Source of the DNA: Archivesica marissinica
Taxonomy: Eukaryota > Mollusca > Bivalvia > Venerida > Vesicomyidae
NCBI GenBank assembly: GCA_014843695.1
Contig: CM026401.1
Span: forward strand, 23,665,455-23,729,454
Direction: 5' to 3'
Length of the DNA stretch: 64,000 nucleotides
A program made the translations under genes and the position numbers. Shown here in pieces: positions 42,172 to 53,660 of the stretch; position 1 is the stretch's first letter, and each line of letters begins with the position of its first letter. The notes beneath the pieces are model-generated. The model was given only the letters and a program-made list of their open reading frames with translations. It did no database searches and was not told the origin of the DNA.

Positions 42172-42583
42172 ACCATGCAGTATTTAACATTAAGTTAGAA
42201 GTTACCATGCAGTATTCAATGTTACGTTATAAGTCAGTGATATACCATGCAGTATTCAATGTTACGTTATAAGTCAGTGATAGACCATGCAGTATTCAAT
42301 GTTACGTTATAAGTCTGTGATAGACCATGCAGTATTCAATGTTACGTTATAAGTCTGTGATAGACCATGCAGTATTCAATGTTACGTTATAAGTCAGTGA
42401 TAGACCATGCAGTATTCAATGTTACGTTATAAGTCAGTGATAGACCATGCAGTATTCAATGTTACGTTATAAGTCTGTGATAGACCATGCAGTATTCAAT
42501 GTTACGTTATAAGTCAGTGATATACCATGCAGTATTCAATGTTACGTTATAAGTCTGTGATAGACCATGCAGTATTCAATGTT
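42172..42583. repeat. 40-bp minisatellite related to the preceding 36-bp array, about 10 copies
   Basis: The unit is AGACCATGCAGTATTCAATG followed by TTACGTTATAAGTCAGTGAT. It shares the plan of the 36-bp unit (GTGATA, ACCAT, TTCAA, TTAC, TATAAGTC) but has an extra GCAGTA and a shortened end. The two arrays therefore derive from one ancestral unit. Confidence 0.94.
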
Positions 42584-42915
42584 GGCCGAGCGGTTACTGT
42601 CGTCATGGTCCAGCGGTTACTGGGGGTATCCGTAGTTACTGTCGTCATGGTCCAGCGGTTACTGGGGGTATCCGTAGTTACTGTCGTCAAATTCAAATCA
42701 TTTGCCCCTCACCACCGTATGTTCAAATCCCACTGGGGGTGTCAAATATGTTCATGTAAGGAAGCTATCCAGGCCAGTCTGCAGAAGCGTGGTGATTCTA
42801 CCTGGGTGCCAGGTCTTACTCCATCCATAGCGGTTGGAGAGATTCTGTATGACCTGAGCTGTTGGTGCGGTTGGAGAGATTCCGTATGACCTGAGCTGTT
42901 GGTGCGACTCTAAAC
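42583..42915 (+). mobile_element. tRNA-derived SINE-like element with internal duplications
   Basis: TGGCCGAGCGG at 42583 matches a RNA polymerase III box A of the Ser/Leu tRNA type, and GTTCAAATC at 42721-42729 matches box B. A second box A-like TGGTCCAGCGG lies inside a 42-bp tandem duplication (CGTCATGGTCCAGCGGTTAC at 42601 and 42643). The 3' part has a 37-bp duplication (GGTTGGAGAGATTC at about 42832 and 42869) and ends GAGCTGTTGGTGCGACTCTA, AACCACAAAAACAA. This tail resembles tails I recall from mollusc SINEs. The A-to-B distance is abnormal because of the duplications, so it is not a tRNA gene. Confidence 0.65.
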
Positions 42916-44879
42916 CACAAAAACAATACAATCATATTATTTGACATTTGTGATAAGACACCTTTTGTCTAACCTTAATGTATAAATGTGTAGGTGGGGC
43001 TAGTATCCTGCTTTCAGCTATAAACATGTATTTTGAACATTATTAAGTACTAAGTAGAGATTTCCTGTGTTACTGACTTGAGCTGTAGTGGTTTATATGC
43101 CAGTGTATGTATACATGTGTACCCCTATCTGGTGCTCACCGATGCAACTTGTAATCTAGCAACATCATGAGTACATCTCCATACAAGTTTAGCTCTGGTG
43201 ATTCGTGTACATGACATATGCACTTTAATTAACTGGTATCTCTTTCAATGTAATCAAATGAACAAAACATAAAATCAAAGAGTGAAAAAAATAATAGCTG
43301 GATCATTGTGGCTTATGTATATATATGACCTTAGCTGTTGTTGTGACTTTAAACCCCCAAACATAAACAAGATCATTTTAAAAACGAAAAATAATAATGC
43401 TGTATTTATTATGTACCATAAAGAAATGGAAAATAAGTATGAATATTTATAATATTATTTATAGCAAATAAGCAGACACACTTGTATTCAGTATTCTTAT
43501 AGTTCAAATGTTACAGATAAAAATGTAGTAGAGACGGGAGACTGGAGCTTCAGGTCCAAAAATATCTTTGTGATTTGGGGTTTAACTTTCTTGTTTAACT
43601 TTCTTGTTATAAGTTTAATCAATTAACATTTGTGTGATATAATATATATATATACATGTAGCTTATACCACCAGATATATCATACTGTAACCTTCATGTA
43701 TCTGATATACATGATTTTGGTGACATTTTCTGGCAATTTCCGGATCATAAAGTTTTCATAAATAGACAAATTAAAGTGTACATTAAATACTGAGTATAGG
43801 TATGTTAATGAATTGCACATGGATGTTACCGTGTACAGTGCTGCTATGTAATACAAGGTCGGACATGCCACGTTTTTGAAGTATCGTGCAGTTAGACAAG
43901 CATGTACCTAGCTGTGAACATGTCTTTAGTTTTAGGATATGTAGCAAATGTCATCGGTTATATTCAGGTACATATAGGGTAATGACATGATCATGATTAA
44001 TGTATTCATGTGCTCTTGGGAACTATATCATTCCATCAAATTGGGAATTGAGGCTTGTGTAAATAAATTATTAAATTTTCATCCAATTACTTTTACTTTT
44101 TGTTTCATTGTTTCAAACAAAGCCAATTTTCGCTACAAACAGGTCGATCAATTTTCTTTTAATTAAACTGAAATGTTGGGGTCAGAGCAAACAGTTTAAA
44201 GGCCTCTCATTTAAATAGTCATAGACTAATATTTATGAATATATCAGGAAATTCGTTCTGTGAAGAATGCTTCAAGAATCCTGATCCAAATTAGTTGAGG
44301 GCGAGTGAAATTGTTTTCCAGAATCTATGCCACCTCACAATTCACAGTTACTACATAACTACCTGGTATATATTTAGAGGTCATTAGGTGGCTAGTTTCA
44401 TATCAGCATAGGTATCAGCCCGAGGTAACTTGATATCAGCCTGAGAACGTCTTTGTTACTTCGATATGAATTTGAAAATTTAATAATCAAAATCATGCTC
44501 TTCGTTATCCATTTATCAGGATAATCACAATTTCTGAATTAGATACATGAAAACGATTGAAATATTACCACGATGCTACAAATATATTGAAATGTTATCA
44601 CGATGCTACAAACATTGTAATCTGTCAAATTTGGCACACTGATACACTACGTGAAGTAAACAAACTAGCGCCGAGTGCGCATGCATTATTTAAAAGGAAC
44701 TAGTTCTGATACTGCTTTTTCTTGTCAACCAGTGTGGTAGACAGTAGTCTAAAAAATAGTCTAAAGTTCATAATTATCTAAGTAATATAGTACAATAGTA
44801 TGTACATGTATGATATAAAGCTAGCTTTTATATACATGGGAATTCAAATTATTTAACCCATAACCTGCCAATCATGACT
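42916..44879. other. AT-rich unique sequence with small repeats
   Basis: A diverged SINE tail lies at 43327-43370 and an imperfect 30-bp duplication (CACGATGCTACAAA twice) at 44558-44607. An acceptor-like TTACAG precedes an open stretch at 43517, but no convincing donor follows. No gene is called. Confidence 0.5.
43327..43370 (+). mobile_element. SINE 3' tail fragment
   Basis: GACCTTAGCTGTTGTTGTGA followed by CTTTAAACCCCCAAACATAA parallels the end of the SINE-like element at 42583-42915 (GACCTGAGCTGTTGGTGCGA, CTCTAAACCACAAAAACAA). It is probably a second, older and truncated copy. Confidence 0.5.
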
Positions 44880-47800
44880 GTTGGTTGTCAGGTGCTAGCA
44901 GGGGCATAGAGTATTGTGTTACACGTTGGTTGTCAGGTGCTTGCAGTGGTATAGAGTATTGTGTTACACGTTGGTTGTCAGGTGCTTGCAGTGGTATAGA
45001 GTATTGTGTTACACGTTGGTTGTCAGGTGCTAGCAGTGGTATAGAGTATTGTGTTACACGTTGGTTGTCAGGTACTAGCAGTGGTATAGAGTATTGTGTT
45101 ACACGTTGGTTGTCAGGTGCTAGCAGGGGCATAGAGTATTGTGTTACACGTTGGTTGATTAAACCTTGTCAGGTGCTAGCAGTGGTATAGAGTATTGTGT
45201 TACACGTTGGTTGATTAAACCTTGTCAGGTGCTAGCAGTGGTATAGAGTATTGTGTTACACGTTGGTTGATTAAACCTTGTCAGGTGCTTGCAGTGGTAT
45301 AGAGTATTGTGTTACACGTTGGTTGATTAAACCTTGTCAGGTGCTAGCAGTGGTATAGAGTATTGTGTTACACGTTGGTTGATTAAACCTTGTCAGGTGC
45401 TAGCAGTGGTATAGAGTATTGTGTTACACGTTGGTTGATTAAACCTTGTCAGGTGCTAGCAGTGGTATAGAGTATTGTGTTACACGTTGGTTGATTAAAC
45501 CTTGTCAGGTGCTTGCAGTGGTATAGAGTATTGTGTTACACGTTGGTTGATTAAACCTTGTCAGGTGCTTGCAGTGGTATAGAGTATTGTGTTACACGTT
45601 GGTTGATTAAACCTTGTCAGGTGCTTGCAGTGGTATAGAGTATTGTGTTACACGTTGGTTGATTAAACCTTGTCAGGTGCTTGCAGTGGTATAGAGTATT
45701 GTGTTACACGTTGGTTGATTAAACCTTGTCAGGTGCTTGCAGTGGTATAGAGTATTGTGTTACACGTTGGTTGATTAAACCTTGTCAGGTGCTAGCAGTG
45801 GTATAGAGTATTGTGTTACACGTTGGTTGATTAAACCTTGTCAGGTGCTAGCAGTGGTATAGAGTATTGTGTTACACGTTGGTTGATTAAACCTTGTCAG
45901 GTGCTTGCAGTGGTATAGAGTATTGTGTTACACGTTGGTTGATTAAACCTTGTCAGGTGCTTGCAGTGGTATAGAGTATTGTGTTACACGTTGGTTGATT
46001 AAACCTTGTCAGGTGCTTGCAGTGGTATAGAGTATTGTGTTACACGTTGGTTGATTAAACCTTGTCAGGTGCTTGCAGTGGTATAGAGTATTGTGTTACA
46101 CGTTGGTTGATTAAACCTTGTCAGGTGCTTGCAGTGGTATAGAGTATTGTGTTACACGTTGGTTGATTAAACCTTGTCAGGTGCTTGCAGTGGTATAGAG
46201 TATTGTGTTACACGTTGGTTGATTAAACCTTGTCAGGTGCTTGCAGTGGTATAGAGTATTGTGTTACACGTTGGTTGATTAAACCTTGTCAGGTGCTAGC
46301 AGTGGCATAGAGTATTGTGTTACACGTTGGTTGAGGTGCTAGCAGTGGTATAGAGTATTGTGTTACACGTTGGTTGATTAAACCTTGTCAGGTGCTTGCA
46401 GTGGTATAGAGTATTGTGTTACACGTTGGTTGATTAAACCTTGTCAGGTGCTTGCAGTGGTATAGAGTATTGTGTTACACATTGGTTGATTAAACCTTGT
46501 CAGGTGCTAGCAGTGGTATAGAGTATTGTGTTACACGTTGGTTGATTAAACCTTGTCAGGTGCTAGCAGTGGTATAGAGTATTGTGTTACACGTTGGTTG
46601 ATTAAACCTTGTCAGGTGCTTGCAGTGGTATAGAGTATTGTGTTACACGTTGGTTGATTAAACCTTGTCAGGTGCTTGCAGTGGTATAGAGTATTGTGTT
46701 ACACGTTGGTTGATTAAACCTTGTCAGGTGCTTGCAGTGGTATAGAGTATTGTGTTACACGTTGGTTGATTAAACCTTGTCAGGTGCTTGCAGTGGTATA
46801 GAGTATTGTGTTACACGTTGGTTGATTAAACCTTGTCAGGTGCTTGCAGTGGTATAGAGTATTGTGTTACACGTTGGTTGATTAAACCTTGTCAGGTGCT
46901 AGCAGTGGTATAGAGTATTGTGTTACACGTTGGTTGATTAAACCTTGTCAGGTGCTAGCAGTGGTATAGAGTATTGTGTTACACGTTGGTTGAGGTGCTA
47001 GCAGTGGTATAGAGTATTGTGTTACATGTTGGTTGATTAAACCTTGTCAGGTGCTTGCAGTGGTATAGAGTATTGTGTTACACGTTGGTTGATTAAACCT
47101 TGTCAGGTGCTAGCAGTGGTATAGAGTATTGTGTTACACGTTGGTTGATTAAACCTTGTCAGGTGCTAGCAGTGGTATAGAGTATTGTGTTACACGTTGG
47201 TTGATTAAACCTTGTCAGGTGCTAGCAGTGGTATAGAGTATTGTGTTACACGTTGGTTGATTAAACCTTGTCAGGTGCTTGCAGTGGTATAGAGTATTGT
47301 GTTACACGTTGGTTGATTAAACCTTGTCAGGTGCTTGCAGTGGTATAGAGTATTGTGTTACACGTTGGTTGATTAAACCTTGTCAGGTGCTTGCAGTGGT
47401 ATAGAGTATTGTGTTACACGTTGGTTGATTAAACCTTGTCAGGTGCTTGCAGTGGTATAGAGTATTGTGTTACACGTTGGTTGATTAAACCTTGTCAGGT
47501 GCTAGCAGTGGTATAGAGTATTGTGTTACACGTTGGTTGATTAAACCTTGTCAGGTGCTAGCAGTGGTATAGAGTATTGTGTTACACGTTGGTTGATTAA
47601 ACCTTGTCAGGTGCTTGCAGTGGTATAGAGTATTGTGTTACACGTTGGTTGATTAAACCTTGTCAGGTGCTTGCAGTGGTATAGAGTATTGTGTTACACG
47701 TTGGTTGATTAAACCTTGTCAGGTGCTTGCAGTGGTATAGAGTATTGTGTTACACGTTGGTTGATTAAACCTTGTCAGGTGCTTGCAGTGGTATAGAGTA

Positions 47801-50800
47801 TTGTGTTACACGTTGGTTGATTAAACCTTGTCAGGTGCTTGCAGTGGTATAGAGTATTGTGTTACACGTTGGTTGATTAAACCTTGTCAGGTGCTTGCAG
47901 TGGTATAGAGTATTGTGTTACACGTTGGTTGATTAAACCTTGTCAGGTGCTTGCAGTGGTATAGAGTATTGTGTTACACGTTGGTTGATTAAACCTTGTC
48001 AGGTGCTTGCAGTGGTATAGAGTATTGTGTTACACGTTGGTTGATTAAACCTTGTCAGGTGCTAGCAGTGGCATAGAGTATTGTGTTACACGTTGGTTGA
48101 GGTGCTAGCAGTGGTATAGAGTATTGTGTTACATGTTAGTTGATTAAACCTTGTCAGGTGCTTGCAGTGGTATAGAGTATTGTGTTACACGTTGGTTGAT
48201 TAAACCTTGTCAGGTGCTTGCAGTGGTATAGAGTATTGTGTTACACATTGGTTGATTAAACCTTGTCAGGTGCTAGCAGTGGTATAGAGTATTGTGTTAC
48301 ACGTTGGTTGATTAAACCTTGTCAGGTGCTAGCAGTGGTATAGAGTATTGTGTTACACGTTGGTTGATTAAACCTTGTCAGGTGCTTGCAGTGGTATAGA
48401 GTATTGTGTTACACGTTGGTTGATTAAACCTTGTCAGGTGCTTGCAGTGGTATAGAGTATTGTGTTACACGTTGGTTGATTAAACCTTGTCAGGTGCTAG
48501 CAGTGGCATAGAGTATTGTGTTACACGTTGGTTGAGGTGCTAGCAGTGGTATAGAGTATTGTGTTACACGTTGGTTGATTAAACCTTGTCAGGTGCTTGC
48601 AGTGGTATAGAGTATTGTGTTACACATTGGTTGATTAAACCTTGTCAGGTGCTAGCAGTGGTATAGAGTATTGTGTTACACATTGGTTGATTAAACCTTG
48701 TCATGTGCTAGCAGTGGTATAGAGTATTGTGTTACACGTTGGTTGAGGTGCTAGCAGTGGTATAGAGTATTGTGTTACATGTTAGTTGATTAAACCTTGT
48801 CAGGTGCTTGCAGTGGTATAGAGTATTGTGTTACACGTTGGTTGATTAAACCTTGTCAGGTGCTAGCAGTGGTATAGAGTATTGTGTTACACGTTGGTTG
48901 ATTAAACCTTGTCAGGTGCTAGCAGTGGTATAGAGTATTGTGTTACACGTTGGTTGATTAAACCTTGTCAGGTGCTAGCAGTGGTATAGAGTATTGTGTT
49001 ACACGTTGGTTGATTAAACCTTGTCAGGTGCTTGCAGTGGTATAGAGTATTGTGTTACACGTTGGTTGATTAAACCTTGTCAGGTGCTTGCAGTGGTATA
49101 GAGTATTGTGTTACACGTTGGTTGATTAAACCTTGTCAGGTGCTTGCAGTGGTATAGAGTATTGTGTTACACGTTGGTTGATTAAACCTTGTCAGGTGCT
49201 TGCAGTGGTATAGAGTATTGTGTTACACGTTGGTTGATTAAACCTTGTCAGGTGCTAGCAGTGGTATAGAGTATTGTGTTACACGTTGGTTGATTAAACC
49301 TTGTCAGGTGCTTGCAGTGGTATAGAGTATTGTGTTACACGTTGGTTGATTAAACCTTGTCAGGTGCTTGCAGTGGTATAGAGTATTGTGTTACACGTTG
49401 GTTGATTAAACCTTGTCAGGTGCTTGCAGTGGTATAGAGTATTGTGTTACACGTTGGTTGATTAAACCTTGTCAGGTGCTTGCAGTGGTATAGAGTATTG
49501 TGTTACACGTTGGTTGATTAAACCTTGTCAGGTGCTTGCAGTGGTATAGAGTATTGTGTTACACGTTGGTTGATTAAACCTTGTCAGGTGCTTGCAGTGG
49601 TATAGAGTATTGTGTTACACGTTGGTTGATTAAACCTTGTTAGGTGCTTGCAGTGGTATAGAGTATTGTGTTACACGTTGGTTGATTAAACCTTGTCAGG
49701 TGCTTGCAGTGGTATAGAGTATTGTGTTACACGTTGGTTGATTAAACCTTATCAGGTGCTTGCAGTGGTATAGAGTATTGTGTTACACGTTGGTTGATTA
49801 AACCTTGTCAGGTGCTAGCAGTGGCATAGAGTATTGTGTTACACGTTGGTTGAGGTGCTAGCAGTGGTATACAGTATTGTGTTACATGTTAGTTGATTAA
49901 ACCTTGTCAGGTGCTTGCAGTGGTATAGCGTATTGTGTTACACGTTGGTTGATTAAACCTTGTCAGGTGCTTGCAGTGGTATAGAGTATTGTGTTACACA
50001 TTGGTTGATTAAACCTTGTCAGGTGCTAGCAGTGGTATAGAGTATTGTGTTACACATTGGTTGATTAAACCTTGTCAGGTGCTAGCAGTGGTATAGAGTA
50101 TTGTGTTACATGTTAGTTGATTAAACCTTGTCAGGTGCTTGCAGTGGTATAGAGTATTGTGTTACACGTTGGTTGATTAAACCTTGTTAGGTGCTTGCAG
50201 TGGTATAGAGTATTGTGTTACACGTTGGTTGATTAAACCTTGTCAGGTGCTTGCAGTGGTATAGAGTATTGTGTTACACGTTGGTTGATTAAACCTTATC
50301 AGGTGCTTGCAGTGGTATAGAGTATTGTGTTACACGTTGGTTGATTAAACCTTGTCAGGTGCTAGCAGTGGCATAGAGTATTGTGTTACACGTTGGTTGA
50401 GGTGCTAGCAGTGGTATACAGTATTGTGTTACACGTTGGTTGATTAAACCTTGTCAGGTGCTTTCAGTGGTATAGAGTATTGTGTTACACATTGGTTGAT
50501 TAAACCTTGTCAGGTGCTTGCAGTGGTATAGAGTATTGTGTTACACGTTGGTTGATTAAACCTTGTCAGGTGCTAGCAGTGGTATAGAGTATTGTGTTAC
50601 ACATTGGTTGATTAAACCTTGTCAGGTGCTAGCAGTGGTATAGAGTATTGTGTTACACGTTGGTTGAGGTGCTAGCAGTGGTATAGAGTATTGTGTTACA
50701 TGTTAGTTGATTAAACCTTGTCAGGTGCTTGCAGTGGTATAGAGTATTGTGTTACACGTTGGTTGATTAAACCTTGTCAGGTGCTTGCAGTGGTATAGAG

Positions 50801-52650
50801 TATTGTGTTACACATTGGTTGATTAAACCTTGTCAGGTGCTAGCAGTGGTATAGAGTATTGTGTTACACGTTGGTTGATTAAACCTTGTCAGGTGCTAGC
50901 AGTGGTATAAAGTATTGTGTTACACGTTGGTTGATTAAACCTTGTCAGGTGCTAGCAGTGGCATAGAGTATTGTGTTACACGTTGGTTGATTAAACCTTG
51001 TCAGGTGCTAGCAGTGGTATAGAGTATTGTGTTACACGTTGGTTGATTAAACCTTGTCAGGTGCTTGCAGTGGTATAGAGTATTGTGTTACACGTTGGTT
51101 GATTAAACCTTGTCAGGTGCTAGCAGTGGTATAGAGTATTGTGTTACACGTTGGTTGATTAAACCTTGTCAGGTGCTTGCAGTGGTATAGAGTATTGTGT
51201 TACACGTTGGTTGATTAAACCTTGTCAGGTGCTTGCAGTGGTATAGAGTATTGTGTTACACGTTGGTTGATTAAACCTTGTCAGGTGCTAGCAGTGGTAT
51301 AGAGTATTGTGTTACACGTTGGTTGATTAAACCTTGTCAGGTGCTAGCAGTGGTATAGAGTATTGTGTTACACGTTGGTTGATTAAACCTTGTCAGGTGC
51401 TTGCAGTGGTATAGAGTATTGTGTTACACGTTGGTTGATTAAACCTTGTCAGGTGCTTGCAGTGGTATAGAGTATTGTGTTACATGTTGGTTGATTAAAC
51501 CTTGTCAGGTGCTTGCAGTGGTATAGAGTATTGTGTTACACGTTGGTTGATTAAACCTTGTCAGGTGCTAGCAGTGGTATAGAGTATTGTGTTACACGTT
51601 GGTTGATTAAACCTTGTCAGGTGCTTGCAGTGGTATAGAGTATTGTGTTACACGTTGGTTGATTAAACCTTGTCAGGTGCTTGCAGTGGTATAGAGTATT
51701 GTGTTACACGTTGGTTGATTAAACCTTGTCAGGTGCTTGCAGTGGTATAGAGTATTGTGTTACACGTTGGTTGATTAAACCTTGTCAGGTGCTTGCAGTG
51801 GTATAGAGTATTGTGTTACACGTTGGTTGATTAAACCTTGTCAGGTGCTAGCAGTGGTATAGAGTATTGTGTTACACGTTGGTTGATTAAACCTTGTCAG
51901 GTGCTAGCAGTGGTATAGAGTATTGTGTTACACGTTGGTTGATTAAACCTTGTCAGGTGCTAGCAGTGGTATAGAGTATTGTGTTACACGTTGGTTGATT
52001 AAACCTTGTCAGGTGCTTGCAGTGGTATAGAGTATTGTGTTACACGTTGGTTGATTAAACCTTGTCAGGTGCTAGCAGTGGTATAGAGTATTGTGTTACA
52101 CGTTGGTTGATTAAACCTTGTCAGGTGCTAGCAGTGGTATAGAGTATTGTGTTACACGTTGGTTGATTAAACCTTGTCAGGTGCTTGCAGTGGTATAGGG
52201 TATTGTGTTACACGTTGGTTGATTAAACCTTGTCAGGTGCTAGCAGTGGTATAGGGTATTGTGTTACACGTTGGTTGATTAAACCTTGTCAGGTGCTAGC
52301 AGTGGTATAGGGTATTGTGTTACACGTTGGTTGATTAAACCTTGTCAGGTGCTAGCAGTGGTATAGGGTATTGTGTTACATGTTAGTTGATTAAACCTTG
52401 TCAGGTGCTTGCAGTGGTATAGAGTATTGTGTTACACGTTGGTTGATTAAACCTTGTCAGGTGCTTGCAGTGGTATAGAGTATTGTGTTACACATTGGTT
52501 GATTAAACCTTGTCAGGTGCTAGCAGTGGTATAGAGTATTGTGTTACACGTTGGTTGATTAAACCTTGTCAGGTGCTAGCAGTGGTATAAAGTATTGTGT
52601 TACACGTTGGTTGATTAAACCTTGTCAGGTGCTAGCAGTGGATATAGTAG
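44880..52650. repeat. 45/56-bp minisatellite with higher-order structure, about 140 copies
   Basis: The first 6 units (44880-45160) are 45 bp: GGTGCTAGCAGTGGTATAGA, GTATTGTGTTACACGTTGGT, TGTCA. Later units are 56 bp because an 11-bp segment containing ATTAAACC is added before the TTGTCA end. Short 43-bp units that go straight from GGTTGA to GGTGCT occur at eight places: 46331, 46990, 48097, 48532, 48743, 49850, 50397 and 50664. Each unit has either GCTAGC or GCTTGC, a two-state variant. The right edge (52640-52740) is decayed. Confidence 0.98.
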
Positions 52651-52740
52651 TGTGTTACACATTGGTAGATAAAACCTTACACGTTGGTAAATAAAACCTT
52701 GTTAGGTGCTTGAAGTACACGTTGGTTGATAAAACCGGTA

Positions 52741-53042
52741 CTCTAGATGTATGTAAGGACATAGAGAGGTTTTAAGTTTGTCTTGGCCTTAATTAGATAC
52801 AATATAAGTATGTTATCAACATAATTTCCTTTAACACTTTAAACCAGAAAAAGTAGGTTTAATTAGGAAGTATGTTATTCATAAAATTATGTTTTTATAT
52901 GAAAACATTTCGGTCTCTGAATATATATTAATAACATATTGTACATTTTGCACATTATGTCTCCTTATAAGTTACTAAATATATTATGATAAAGTAAAGA
53001 TTATATGCATAAAAGATTGCGAACAGCTTATATTAATCACCC
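52741..53042. other. AT-rich unique spacer
   Basis: No gene, repeat or recognisable element was seen between the decayed array edge and the palindrome. Confidence 0.6.
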
Positions 53043-53310
53043 TCATTGGCGCGGATGAAAGTGTATTTGTGTGGTAGAAACGATAGTACCCGGAGAAAAC
53101 CAGCCTGTCCGATCTGGTGACAAAAATACCATCTCACATAATTTCAGGTCTTAGGATCGAACCCAAGTTAGTGACCGTGCATGCTCGCTTCTCACCAATG
53201 CAACCCTGGTTCGATCCTCAGACTGGAGAGCATGTGAGATGGTATTGTGGTTTTCTCCGGTTTCCTCCACCGCGAACGACCACACATATATGCTTCCATT
53301 GGCGCCAACG
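53043..53310. repeat. Large imperfect palindrome of SINE-like arms
   Basis: Left-arm segments pair with the right arm in nested order. AATACCATCTCACAT (53125-53139) is the exact complement of 53232-53246. CCGGAGAAAACCA (about 53090-53102) pairs with TGGTTTTCTCCGG (53248-53260). AGGATCGAACC (53153-53163) pairs with GGTTCGATCCT (53208-53218). GGTTCGATCC contains a box B-type GTTCGATCC, so each arm carries one, pointing in opposite directions. The GGTTTTCTCCGGTTTCCTCC motif is one I recall from SINE-like repeats of marine invertebrates. Small ORFs on both strands here are mirror images of the palindrome. Confidence 0.82.
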
Positions 53311-53660
53311 AGCATGATTAATATATTCTTTGAAGCTTGTATCACAATCGTTGTCAATTTTATAGGAATAGTTAATTTCTAGTTCTCATCGTTATTAAAG
53401 ATAAGAAAACGTTCCAAATCATTATCAATGAGGTACATGTATCATGATAGTTTATAAGGAAACCCAAGTGAAGACCTCAAGATAAGGTTTGTACAATGAT
53501 CTGGTAGATGCCTTATACTCATCTGGGCATTCTCCCAGAGCATCGCAATAACTGGGGTATGCAGATAAGGACTTCTATATTGGGCAAAAACTGCAACTCC
53601 TATATTCTTTTATTAGATATGGTTTTATTGTGCAAGATTAAATAAATTTGGTTGTCTGTT
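53311..53660. other. Unique spacer
   Basis: No feature was seen. The sequence is moderately AT-rich up to the start of the 34-bp array. Confidence 0.6.

Noticed and set aside
42583..42731. tRNA gene from box A and box B matches
   Set aside because: Spacing is wrong, the sequence is internally duplicated, and no acceptor stem pairing is apparent. A SINE origin fits better.
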